DNA of 64,000 nucleotides from Hydrogenophaga sp. PAMC20947 (GCF_004795855.1 NZ_CP039252.1:2790001-2854000); one strand, 5' to 3'; shown: positions 18,515 through 27,344, counted from the first letter of the stretch. Program-made: numbers and translations. Notes: generated by a model from the sequence alone, not told the origin.

Positions 18515-20992
18515 ATGAATCAAGAAATTGGCGCTCACGAACTGGACACACTGCTGGAGCGGCTCCCGCCACAGACCAAAGTGCTTTCACTCGATTGTTT
18601 TGACACCCTCTTGTGGCGCAAGGTGGTTCGACCGACCGATGTGTTTTTCAGTCTGCAGTCTCTGGAGCCATTCCGCTCCGCTGGAATCACCGCAGCCTTG
18701 CGGGCCAAAGGTGAATCTGGTCTGCGCCGCAAGCATCTCATGCTCACCGGAACCAGCGAGGTGACGCTGGAAGAAATTCACCGGGAGCTGCTGCCTCAAG
18801 CGAACCCGCAAGGTATTGCCGAAGCGGGAGAGGTCGAAATCGCCTGCGAAATCGCACACGCTTTCATCTTTGAACCGATCGCGCAACTGATCCGACGCGC
18901 GCATGCCAAAGGGTTGCGCGTGATCGTGGTCAGCGACACCTACTTCACTGGCCGGCAACTCGGTCACATGCTTGGCACACTGATGGGAGACGCGGTCGAC
19001 GCCATTGCGCACATCTATTGCTCGTGCGACTTTGGTGCCTCCAAGACCACGGGCATCTGGAAAGAGGTGTTGCGGCGGGAAAAGGTCCAGCCCCAACAGT
19101 TGTTTCACCTGGGGGACAACCGCCAAGCCGACTTGCAAGGACCGGCACCCCATGGCATCGCCTCGGCCTGGCTCAGGCAACATCCGGAGTCGGTCACCAG
19201 TCAGCTCGACCAGCGCGCCAGCGCCGCCGTTCAGCTCATGCCTGAACTTCGCTACACCCACGCGCTGCCCAGCTACTTCCATGGCCTGCTCGCCGCCACC
19301 GACACAGAAACGCTGAGTGCGCCGCAGCAAATCGGTTACCGCTCGCTGGGCCCCATCCTCTATAGCTTTGGCCGCTTCATCGACCAGCAACTCCAGACGC
19401 TCAAGGCGGCCGGCAAGAATATCAAGATCGCATTTTTGCTGCGTGATGGCTACCTGCCCGCCAAGGCGTGCGAGATCCTGATGGGTTCCGAGGGATTGCA
19501 TCAGGTCAACCTATCGCGATTCACGGCCATCGCCTCATCGCTGCAGACAAAGGCCGACGTCGTCCGGCTGCTCACGAGCAGCCTGTCGGATAGCTCCATG
19601 CCGGCCATCGCCAAACAACTGCTGCTCCCGCCGGCCAAGGCCAAGGCGCTGCTGGACCAGGCCGGCCGTTCGGACCAGCCGGCTCAGGCCTTCGCCCGTA
19701 TGGTTTTGCGCGACGACACCTTGAAACTGGTGTTCCAGCAATCGGCCGCCTTTCGCGAGCGCATGGTCACTCACGTCAGGCAGCGCACCGGGCTGGCAAC
19801 AGGCCACACCTTGGTCCTGGTTGACCTCGGCTACAGCGGCACGGCACAAACCTTACTGGCTCCCGTGTTCAAGCAGGCTATGGATGTCGATCTTTTCGGG
19901 GTCTACCTCATTGCCAGCCGCGTCAAGGGCCAACAGACAGACCGCAAAGGATTGATCGATGCCAGTTGGGCAGACGAGCGCTTGATCCTGACCTTGACGG
20001 CGTACATCGGTCTGTTCGAGATGATGTGCACCACCCCTGAAGCCACCACCGTGGACTACACGGCGCAAGGTGCGCCCATCCGAAGCCAGTCCAATACCGC
20101 AGGCCCTCAAGCAGCGGTTGTGGCCGACATCCAGGCCGCCTGCCTGCGTTTCGTAGCCGACATGGCCCGCACACCCACACGCCATCAGGGGCGCGAAGCC
20201 CCGCTGGAACTGGCACAGCAGGCCGCGGCCGACCTCGGCCGACTGCTCTACTTTCCCAGCGAACCAGAAATCGCCTGCCTCTCTTCATTTGAGTTCGACT
20301 TCAACCTGGGCACCGACCTGTTGCTGCCCACGGCCAACCTCGAAGCCGGTATCAGCGAGTACCGCAAGGAAGGCTTCGCCCTCATGACGCAGGAACTCAA
20401 TGAGATGCGCATCAGCTACCCCATGGAGATGCGGCAAATGGACATCTCGCTGGCCACCACGCTGATATCAGCTCAGCGGTTTGGCTATAACCTTGCGCCA
20501 TCAGAAGCCAGTTTCCGGACCACGACCATTCCAACCTTGATCGCCAATCTCAACCAACACGCACTCGGCCAGACTCAGGCTACCGCCACCTTCGACGGCT
20601 ACTACCGCGTGCACCTCCCCATGAGCGCAACATTCGACCAAAGCCTGCTGCTGGGGCGGACATTCGAGTGGTTGCAGCTCGATGCGATCGAGAAACTCCC
20701 CATTGAGAAAGACAGCGGTGGGCGGCGGCAGGACATGGTGCTGGGCGAGTCGGTGATGCTCGACGGCGTCGCCGCATGCGAAGGCAACCTGATCAAATTC
20801 GACGAAGCCGGGATGATGTTTTTCCCGGCCTGCAGTTCGGAGGAGCACGGGAAATTCATGATCCGCCTGGTATTTCGGCCGGTGTTGACCCGCGCTGAAT
20901 CGACCAGTGAGCCTTCCCTCTGCGTCCAAGAAACAGCGGCTCCAGCCCAGCCTCTGAACACCACCCCACGTCCCATTGAGGAGTCTGTATGA
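18515..20992 (+). CDS. HAD-superfamily protein of the COG5610 type, surface-polysaccharide associated
   Basis: An 825-residue protein. Residues about 20-230 are a HAD hydrolase-like domain: the nucleophile loop LDCFDTLL (Asp27), VVSDTY as motif II and HLGDNRQAD as motif IV. The second Asp of DxD is replaced by Phe, as in dehalogenase-like members. The region about 300-500 contains FLLRDGYLPAKA and LVDLGYSGTAQTLLAPVF, which recur in large COG5610 proteins of polysaccharide clusters. The function of the C-terminal third is unknown. It overlaps the next gene by four bases, so the two are translationally coupled. An AGGAAG site precedes the ATG. A role in making or trimming a surface glycan is inferred. 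Confidence 0.75.
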   Translation: MNQEIGAHELDTLLERLPPQTKVLSLDCFDTLLWRKVVRPTDVFFSLQSLEPFRSAGITAALRAKGESGLRRKHLMLTGTSEVTLEEIHRELLPQANPQGIAEAGEVEIACEIAHAFIFEPIAQLIRRAHAKGLRVIVVSDTYFTGRQLGHMLGTLMGDAVDAIAHIYCSCDFGASKTTGIWKEVLRREKVQPQQLFHLGDNRQADLQGPAPHGIASAWLRQHPESVTSQLDQRASAAVQLMPELRYTHALPSYFHGLLAATDTETLSAPQQIGYRSLGPILYSFGRFIDQQLQTLKAAGKNIKIAFLLRDGYLPAKACEILMGSEGLHQVNLSRFTAIASSLQTKADVVRLLTSSLSDSSMPAIAKQLLLPPAKAKALLDQAGRSDQPAQAFARMVLRDDTLKLVFQQSAAFRERMVTHVRQRTGLATGHTLVLVDLGYSGTAQTLLAPVFKQAMDVDLFGVYLIASRVKGQQTDRKGLIDASWADERLILTLTAYIGLFEMMCTTPEATTVDYTAQGAPIRSQSNTAGPQAAVVADIQAACLRFVADMARTPTRHQGREAPLELAQQAAADLGRLLYFPSEPEIACLSSFEFDFNLGTDLLLPTANLEAGISEYRKEGFALMTQELNEMRISYPMEMRQMDISLATTLISAQRFGYNLAPSEASFRTTTIPTLIANLNQHALGQTQATATFDGYYRVHLPMSATFDQSLLLGRTFEWLQLDAIEKLPIEKDSGGRRQDMVLGESVMLDGVAACEGNLIKFDEAGMMFFPACSSEEHGKFMIRLVFRPVLTRAESTSEPSLCVQETAAPAQPLNTTPRPIEESV

Positions 20993-22290
20993 AGGTCGTT
21001 GCATTCCTGCCAGCCAAGGGCGCCAGTTCACGGATCAACAACAAAAATACCAAGTTGCTTGATGGAAAGCCCCTGTTCCTGCACACCCTGGAAAAGCTGG
21101 TGGCATGCGACTTCATCGACGAGGTGTACCTCGACACCGAGTCCGAAGAGATCATGGCTATGGCCAGCGAGGTGCATTGCAAATTCATGCGTCGCGATCC
21201 GGCTCTCGCATCCAACCAAACCGACGGCAACCGCCTGTTCATGAACGAGGTGGCCCATGCCGAAGCGGACGTCTACGTACAAATTCTAGGAACCAGCCCA
21301 TTCATAGAGGTGGAGACCTTGCGCCGTGCGGTAGACATCGTCGCCGCGCCCGGCGCCACCCACGACTCAGCGGTGCTGGTCCGCAAGGACAAGCACTACC
21401 TCTGGGCCAACGGCCGCCCTGCCTACGACGTTGAGCGCATTCCCAACAGCGTGGACCTGCCCGATGTTGTTGCCGAAACCATGGGCATGTATGTCATCAC
21501 CCGCGATGCTGCACTCAAAACCCGGCGGCGCATCGGCGACCACCCGGCCATGATCGAGGCGTCACCGCTGGAAGCCTTTGATGTGAACTGGCCCGAAGAC
21601 TTCGAGATGGCCAATCTGATTGCTGCGGGCATGCGCGAGAAAGACCGCTACCTGCTCACCAACATCAAGAATCACCTCAACAGCTGCCTGCTGTCTGACC
21701 TGCTGGACGACATGGGGTACAGCGACCAGGTCGTCCGGGGACTGGCGCCCAACATCGCCAGCGCCAAGTTCCTCGGTCGGGCCAAGACGCTGAAGCTGCG
21801 CCTGCTCGAAGAAGGAGAAGATTTCAAGGGCATTTACAACGCACTGCATTCCTATAAGGAAATCGTGCCTAACGACATCATCGTGGTGGAAAACGAGGCA
21901 GCGGACTACGCATACTTCGGCGAGCTGAACGCCAACCTTGCGATCCGCTCAGGCGCATCGGCGGTGGTCGTGGGCGGCAAGACGCGCGATTCCGTGGAGG
22001 TACAACGCATCGGACTTCCAGTGTTCGCTGCGGGGTACTCCTGCCAGGACGTTCGCAAGCGCGCCACCGTGGCCCACATGAACAAGAAAATTCAGCTCTA
22101 TGGCGTGAGCATCAGCCCGGGCGACCTGGTGTTTGGCGACGCGGAGGGCGTGGTAGTCATTCCCAATCAGATCGAAAAACAGGTGCTTGAGGAGGTGTAC
22201 CGCCGCATCTCGAACGAAAAAAGGATCCTGGTCGACATTTCATTGGGCGTGGAAGTCGACGCCCTGGTCAGCGATTACGGCTTCTTCTGA
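20989..22290 (+). CDS. Fusion: CMP-sugar cytidylyltransferase + RraA/HMG-aldolase-like domain
   Basis: A 433-residue two-domain protein. Residues 1 to about 212 resemble NeuA/KdsB-type CMP-acid-sugar synthetases: PAKGASSRINNKN at 8-20 matches the nucleotide loop, and DVNWPEDFEMANL at 198-210 matches the metal-binding end. Residues about 222-425 resemble RraA-type class II pyruvate aldolases: LLSDLLDDMG at 234-243, GELNANLAIRSGASAVVVGG at 311-330, the conserved Arg-Asp pair at 333-334, and ISPGDLVFGDAEGVVVIP at 375-392. RraA-fold aldolases cleave or form 2-keto-3-deoxy acids, and CMP-synthetases activate such acids, so the fusion may couple the two steps. The substrate is unknown. The start overlaps the upstream stop (ATGA). 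Confidence 0.8.
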   Translation: MKVVAFLPAKGASSRINNKNTKLLDGKPLFLHTLEKLVACDFIDEVYLDTESEEIMAMASEVHCKFMRRDPALASNQTDGNRLFMNEVAHAEADVYVQILGTSPFIEVETLRRAVDIVAAPGATHDSAVLVRKDKHYLWANGRPAYDVERIPNSVDLPDVVAETMGMYVITRDAALKTRRRIGDHPAMIEASPLEAFDVNWPEDFEMANLIAAGMREKDRYLLTNIKNHLNSCLLSDLLDDMGYSDQVVRGLAPNIASAKFLGRAKTLKLRLLEEGEDFKGIYNALHSYKEIVPNDIIVVENEAADYAYFGELNANLAIRSGASAVVVGGKTRDSVEVQRIGLPVFAAGYSCQDVRKRATVAHMNKKIQLYGVSISPGDLVFGDAEGVVVIPNQIEKQVLEEVYRRISNEKRILVDISLGVEVDALVSDYGFF

Positions 22291-22315
22291 ACCGCCCGTA
22301 CGCCCTTTCTCAGAC

Positions 22316-23668
22316 ATGAACAACCCGATCGAATCCAGCCACCCGCAGCCCACGGCGCAAGCGGCACTGGCCGTTCCGACCCGTGGCATCGTGCTGGCGT
22401 TGAATTTTGTGCCAGAAGCCGTGGAGCCCGGCATACATGCATTTTGGCAAAGCGTCTCAATTGTGCTGGAAGCGCAAGGGCATTCCCTCGTCATGGCCAG
22501 CACGACACCCATGGCCCCAGCGCTCAACAGCCTGCCGGTCCCCTACCTCCTGACCGATTTCACCACCCGTTATTCGGCCAGCATTGACCTGGCATCTGCA
22601 GTCCTTCCGTGTCCGTTGTTTGAGCGCAAGGTACAGGATTGGTACGGTTGCGACCAGACACTGGCCCGCACGAGCATCCAGATCGCCTCGGCATTCCTCA
22701 ACCAACTCATCACGGCCATGGGCCCCGTCGCGGTGATCGCCTGGCAATCGACCCATCCGTTGAGTCATCTGATGCTGGAAGTGGCTCGCAGCCACAGCCT
22801 CCCCACTTGGTCTGCGGAGCGCGGCTGGTTTCCGCAAACACTGATGTTCGATGTGGCGGACAACAACTACCTCTCCGAAGTGGGACGCAGCTTGGTGGCT
22901 CAAAGCCTGATCAACAGCTACTCGCCGAGTCGCGACGAACTGGACAACATGGCGCTGCGTCTCATGAACGACAAAAACGGTCGATACGCAGCCGCCCCAA
23001 CACAAAGCGGAGCTGAACTGCGTCAGCGCCTGGGTATCGCGCCAGAAGCCAAGGTGTTTGCGCTGTTTACGCATGGCGAGCCCTTCCTGTTTGCTGGCGA
23101 CGGCACCTTGGCAGAACTCCATGGCCTCAGCCGCAGCAACTACCTCAATATGTTTCAGGACATCAAGCGCTATTGCACGGAGGGTGGCCACTATCTGCTT
23201 GTTCAGGAGCACCCATTCAACCGTGACCAACCGCATGAGCTAAGTATCAATGATGAACCAGGCGTCATATCGTTGCGTGAAAACGTGCACACATTGCTCG
23301 ATGCAGCTGACCACTTCATTTTCACCCTAAGCACGGTTCAAGCCTACGCTGTAGCCTACAAAAAAAGCTTTGGACTGCTAGCCAAGAGTTTCTTGCATGT
23401 CAGCGACGGTCCTTATTACCACGGAGACTATCCAGACATCCGCGAATTTATGAATACCATCGTGAGTGGCGCTGACTGGCAGTCTCGTCAAGCAACCATC
23501 GAAAAGCGAATGGCATTCTATCTAAAGCATTTTCTTCTGGATATATCGCCTGACCAGATCAACTCCAGCGCACACCGCCTCGCAACCCTGATGAAAAACT
23601 TCGAGCGTCCTTTGCGTACAGATTTTGATGAGGCCATCAATGAATTTATTCTGACGTGGGCATCTTAA
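22316..23668 (+). CDS. KpsC/KpsS-like glycosyltransferase (probable CMP-ulosonic acid transferase)
   Basis: A 450-residue, apparently soluble protein with a GT-B-like pattern. The N-terminal half has AERGWFPQTLMFD, resembling capsule KpsC/KpsS enzymes. The C-terminal half has YLLVQEHPFNRD, then LLDAADHFIFTLSTVQAYAV, matching the region of those beta-Kdo transferases that binds the CMP-sugar. The ATG at 22316 follows the fusion gene by 25 bases. The context (an upstream CMP-synthetase domain) agrees with a CMP-activated donor. The acceptor is unknown. No other capsule export gene is in the window. Confidence in the family is moderate, lower for the exact donor. Confidence 0.65.
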   Translation: MNNPIESSHPQPTAQAALAVPTRGIVLALNFVPEAVEPGIHAFWQSVSIVLEAQGHSLVMASTTPMAPALNSLPVPYLLTDFTTRYSASIDLASAVLPCPLFERKVQDWYGCDQTLARTSIQIASAFLNQLITAMGPVAVIAWQSTHPLSHLMLEVARSHSLPTWSAERGWFPQTLMFDVADNNYLSEVGRSLVAQSLINSYSPSRDELDNMALRLMNDKNGRYAAAPTQSGAELRQRLGIAPEAKVFALFTHGEPFLFAGDGTLAELHGLSRSNYLNMFQDIKRYCTEGGHYLLVQEHPFNRDQPHELSINDEPGVISLRENVHTLLDAADHFIFTLSTVQAYAVAYKKSFGLLAKSFLHVSDGPYYHGDYPDIREFMNTIVSGADWQSRQATIEKRMAFYLKHFLLDISPDQINSSAHRLATLMKNFERPLRTDFDEAINEFILTWAS

Positions 23669-23770
23669 ATAAATATTTTCTCAATCCCGCCTTAGGCGCT
23701 GATTTTGGGTGACCGCAGACGCCTGCAGTCGCCAAACGAGCCCAAAACACCTGCACGAACTGAAACAGCA

Positions 23771-24466
23771 ATGGATGAACACACCAAGCAAGACTCCCCA
23801 GCGATAAGAGGTCTACTCAAGAGCAACGTTTGGGACCACGAAAATGCATTTTACTGGTTTAGTCATCCAACACGAATCAACAAAATGCTTGCTCACTACG
23901 AGCTATACAAAAGCATCGTCGATCTGCCGGGCGATATCTTTGAACTTGGCATATATAAAGCAGCCTCGCTAATTCGACTCGCCACATTCAGAAATCTGCT
24001 CGAAAATGACTTTTCAAGAAAAATTGTTGGGTTCGATGCCTTTGGGAAATTTCCTGTCGACAACATTACTCTTAAAATTGATCTGGATTTTATTGAAGCA
24101 TTTGAATCGACTGGTGGTGAAGGGCTTTCACTTCAAGAGGTAAAAAACATTTTCAAGGACAAGAATTTTCAGAACGTCTTACTCAATGAGGGCAATGTAT
24201 TTGAAACCTTGCCTGAGTTTCTAGAAAATTACCCGGCAACACGAATCGCTTTGTTGCATTTGGATATGGACGTAAAAGAGCCAACATTTTTTGCTCTTGA
24301 ACTTTTGTATGAACGGGTCGTGCCAGGTGGGCTGATTGTTTTGGACGACTACAACTCTGTAGCCGGAGCGACAGATGCAGTAGATGAGTTTCTAAAAAAA
24401 CATCATCTGAAAATTGAAAAAACCAGTCACTACTATGTGCCGTCGTTCATACGTAAACCGCTATAA
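23771..24466 (+). CDS. TylF/MycF-like SAM-dependent methyltransferase
   Basis: A 231-residue class I methyltransferase of the macrocin O-methyltransferase family. Visible elements are the FELGIYKAASLIRLA glycine-containing SAM strand, VGFDAFGKFP, LLHLDMDVKEPTF (metal-binding Asp region) and VVPGGLIVLDDY. Family members O-methylate sugars. The gene is clearly more AT-rich than its neighbours, as is the end of the preceding gene, suggesting acquisition from another source. The ATG at 23771 is preferred over upstream starts because residues before it look random. It probably modifies the glycan made by the cassette. Confidence 0.8.
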   Translation: MDEHTKQDSPAIRGLLKSNVWDHENAFYWFSHPTRINKMLAHYELYKSIVDLPGDIFELGIYKAASLIRLATFRNLLENDFSRKIVGFDAFGKFPVDNITLKIDLDFIEAFESTGGEGLSLQEVKNIFKDKNFQNVLLNEGNVFETLPEFLENYPATRIALLHLDMDVKEPTFFALELLYERVVPGGLIVLDDYNSVAGATDAVDEFLKKHHLKIEKTSHYYVPSFIRKPL

Positions 24467-24537
24467 ATAGCGCCAAAACTAGTTTTTGAAAATACCCCGG
24501 ACACAGCACGAATCCAAATGCTTCCAGTGGCCTCTCG

Positions 24538-25590
24538 AGATGGTCTGCGCAACATCCGCCAAGGCGTGAGTTGATGCGTTCGATTTCAGATGGCTGCGGT
24601 TGAAGGCTCGCGGGTGCCGTTTGAAGGCCGATTTAGCCCCCCGTTTTGCGACCCTCTTGCCGCAAGACGCACTCAGCCCGGATCTCCTGCAGCAATATGA
24701 GCCGCACCATCCACAGGTTTGAGAGTGCAAACAGCGTGTGCAGCTGCGCCGCGTTCTTGGCCAGCGCCCGATAGCGCGGCTTCACATGCCCGAACTGGAG
24801 CTTGATTGCTCGAAACGGGTATTCGACTTAGGCCCGGATGCGCGCCGTGGCCTGCTCCAGCTTCTCGATGATCGCGCCCATCGGCGTAGCGCTGTCCGTT
24901 ACCCGGCGCTTGACCGGGCGTCGTGACGTCGTTGACGTTGGCCGCCGTACCCACAGCCGTGTGCACCCGGCCCGAGTCCGCATCAAGCCCAATGTGCGCC
25001 TTCACCTCTGAGTGCCACTGATGGCCCTTCTTGGTCTGGAGCATCTCGGGGTTTCGCTCGCCGCTGTTGTTCTTAGTTGAAATCGGTGCGGCAATGAGCG
25101 TGGTATCGACCACCGTGCCGCTCTTCAAGAGCTACCCCGTGGCTGCCAGCATGGCGTTGATGGTGGCCTGGATCTGAAGGTCCAGGTTGTGGGTTTCGAG
25201 CAGATGGCGAAGCCGAAGGATGGTGCTCTCGTCGGGCAGGGTACTTTCACCGGCGTCCGGGACCACGAATTCACGAAGCAGCGCCATGCCGTACAACGCT
25301 TTTGCCATCGCAGGGTCCGAGAGGTTGAACCACGGCTACATGAAGTGGAAGCGTAGCATGGTCTTGACGGCAAGCGGTGGGCGCCACCCTTGGCACCGGG
25401 CGCAAGTGCGTGCGAGGTGATCCGCGAGACCCGCTCAACCGCGGGGCACAGCCAGATTCATTTCGTCGACGAGCTCCCGCTTGCGCGTTCTCTGGGTCTT
25501 GCCCTCGAATCCGCCCTCTCCCAGGCTCGATTTCTCCATGCCGTTACTGGCTCACATCGGGCGCGGGCGCCGACGTTTTGCAGACCTTCC
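24538..25590 (-). mobile_element. Degraded IS5-family insertion sequence
   Basis: Terminal inverted repeats are visible: 24538-24553 (AGATGGTCTGCGCAAC) and the complement of 25575-25590 (GGAAGGTCTGCAAAAC) agree at 12 of 16 positions. Between them lies a broken transposase on the minus strand. The size, about 1.05 kb, suits a somewhat shortened IS5 group element. No clear target duplication is visible, consistent with an old insertion. It sits between the glycan cassette and fliA. Confidence 0.75.
24633..25539 (-). pseudogene. IS5-family transposase, inactivated
   Basis: Reading from 25539, the product begins MEKSSLGEGGFEGKTQRTRK, then shifts frame near 25440. It continues MLRFHFM-stop-PWFNLSDPAM, TLPDESTILRLRHLLETHNL and GTVVDTTLIAAPISTKN, then QTKKGHQWHSEVKAHIGLD. 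It then loses a segment and shifts again to IIEKLEQATARIRA-stop-VEYPFR and ends HTLFALSNLWMVR and RQEGRKTGG. These are IS5-group DDE transposase segments. At least three in-frame stops, two frameshifts and a deletion show it is dead. Confidence 0.88.
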
Positions 25591-25827
25591 CGAGTGCTGT
25601 GCGAGGTGGGCCAAATATTCGCTGACTGCTGCTGTGCTTGACCTCACGAAGGGGTTTGGACCTCTTGTGGCGGCTTTTTTTATGCCTGTGCCTGTGCCAA
25701 CCTGCGGCCACCTCGCCGAGTTGGTCCAGCACGCCGCGCCCTATCGACTGCACGCTTCCAACGAGGATGCGCCGTTTCTATCGGCCGCTTGAGATGAACG
25801 ACTCAAGGCCGCTCATTTTCTCTCACG

Positions 25828-26550
25828 CTAATGTTCGCGCAACTTGGAACGCAAACGGGCGATGGACTGGCTGTGCAGCTGGCAGATCCGGGATTCGGTC
25901 ACGCCCAGAACGGCGGCGATTTCCTTGAGGTTCATGTCATGTTCGTAGTACATGCTCATGATTTTCTGCTCGCGGTCGGGCAAGACCTTGATGGCAGCCA
26001 CCAGGGCCGTGCGCATGCGCTGATCCTGCAGGCGCACGGAGGGCTCGGCCTCGGTGTCCCCCATGTGGCGGTCGAGAAAACTGTCCTCGTCATCGCCCTG
26101 TCCACTGATGTCTTCCAGGTACACCAGCTGGGTACCCCGGACCTTGGCCAGGAGGTGCTGGTATTCGGCCAAGCCGAGTCCCAGCTCCTGGGCAATCTCG
26201 GACTCCATGGGCACGCGGTGCAATTTTTGCTGCAGGCGGTGTACTGCCTGCTCGATATCTTTCTGGCTCTTGCGCGACCCACGCGACATCCAGTCGCCTT
26301 CCCGCAGCTCATCGATCATCGCGCCGCGGATGCGCTGGCTGGCGAAGGTCTCAAACTGCACACCCTGCGAGGGCTCGAAGCGCGAGATGGCTTCGGTCAA
26401 GCCAATCATGCCCACCTGGATCAGATCGTCCACTTCCACACTCGGGGGTAGCTTGGCAATCATGTGGTGCGCGAGACGGCGCACCAGGGGACTGTATTTT
26501 CGCAGTTGGGCGTCCCTGTTGAGGGTGCCTTTGGAGGTATACATCGTCAT
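25828..26550 (-). CDS. fliA: Flagellar sigma factor FliA (sigma-28)
   Basis: FliA directs RNA polymerase to late flagellar promoters. The 240-residue protein has region 2 (LPPSVEVDDLIQVGMIGLTE), region 3 (about RKSQKDIEQAVHRLQ) and region 4 (LPDREQKIMSMYYEHDMNLK, then LGVTESRICQLHSQ). The start at 26550 overlaps the flhG-like stop (TGATG arrangement); an ATG two codons on (26544) has better ribosome-site spacing and is an alternative. The longer open frame upstream lies inside flhG and is rejected. It is the last gene of the flhB-flhA-flhF-flhG-fliA run. Confidence 0.96.
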   Translation of the reverse strand: MTMYTSKGTLNRDAQLRKYSPLVRRLAHHMIAKLPPSVEVDDLIQVGMIGLTEAISRFEPSQGVQFETFASQRIRGAMIDELREGDWMSRGSRKSQKDIEQAVHRLQQKLHRVPMESEIAQELGLGLAEYQHLLAKVRGTQLVYLEDISGQGDDEDSFLDRHMGDTEAEPSVRLQDQRMRTALVAAIKVLPDREQKIMSMYYEHDMNLKEIAAVLGVTESRICQLHSQSIARLRSKLREH

Positions 26551-27344
26551 CAACTCCAGGTGGTTTGAGCGGTCCACGGCCGCATGCTCTGCGCCTCGGC
26601 CCATGCGTCGCGACGCTGGGTGGGCTGTGTGGGAACACCCAGTGCGGCTTCTTGCACACGCAAGCCCCAGGTGTGCAAAGGCCAGGTTGAGGCCTCCAGA
26701 TTCAGGTGGCGCCGGGCACAATCGATCACGGTCTTGACCACCTGCTGCAGCGGCAACTCAGCCAAGACATCGCTTTGCTCCAACGGTGCGAGCACGGGCG
26801 AAAACCCCGCTGCGTACAACGACTTGAGAGAAGCGTAAGCATCGATGCTGGCCTGTTTCTGGGGCAGCACCGGCACCATGACCTGGACCGGCATGCCCGC
26901 CAGGATCGACACCAGAGTCGATGCTGGGGCGTACAACAGCACCACCACCTTGGCGGCGAATGGCGCCAGCAGGCGCGACAGCGCCACCTGACCACCGGCC
27001 GCACGCGCGGTCTGCTGCAGTGCCTGCAATCCCAGCGCACCCGGCATGACGAGCCACTCCGTCCCGTCGGTGGGCCGGTCGAGCCCCGCCAGCGAAGCAT
27101 CGTTCAGCACCTGCAACAAGCCCACGTGGCTGCCTGCGGCCTGGCGCCATTCCCCCGACTCCTGGGCGCTGCCGTCCACAATGACTGGATGACACCCCAT
27201 CGAGCTCAGGTGCGAGGCCAGTGCACACAGCATTTCGTAAGCGCGTGCCGGCTGTGCCGGGCTGGCCACCGGCATCAGACGTGCCTCACTTTGCCGAGAT
27301 TCGCCGCGCAGCCCCGCTGCCTGGTTCCAGCCGACCTCAAACAC
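26550..27344 (-). CDS. Degenerate FlhG/FleN-like protein lacking the Walker A loop
   Basis: This gene is where flhG sits in many genomes, between flhF and fliA, and its GTG start overlaps the flhF stop by eight bases. The 264-residue product opens FEVGWNQAAGLRG, close to the N-terminal DQA-x-x-LR motif of FlhG that stimulates the FlhF GTPase. The ATPase P-loop (KGGVGKT in FlhG) is absent; the aligned region reads PVASPAQPARAYEML. A residual VIVDGS resembles the strand before switch I. It may be a pseudo-ATPase partner of FlhF. The family assignment rests on position, this motif and the alpha/beta pattern. Confidence 0.65.
   Translation of the reverse strand: MFEVGWNQAAGLRGESRQSEARLMPVASPAQPARAYEMLCALASHLSSMGCHPVIVDGSAQESGEWRQAAGSHVGLLQVLNDASLAGLDRPTDGTEWLVMPGALGLQALQQTARAAGGQVALSRLLAPFAAKVVVLLYAPASTLVSILAGMPVQVMVPVLPQKQASIDAYASLKSLYAAGFSPVLAPLEQSDVLAELPLQQVVKTVIDCARRHLNLEASTWPLHTWGLRVQEAALGVPTQPTQRRDAWAEAQSMRPWTAQTTWS

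Noticed and set aside
24475..24486. AAAACTAGTTTT palindrome after the methyltransferase gene
   Set aside because: It has no room for a loop and no GC-rich stem, so it is not a terminator; it may be chance in AT-rich DNA.
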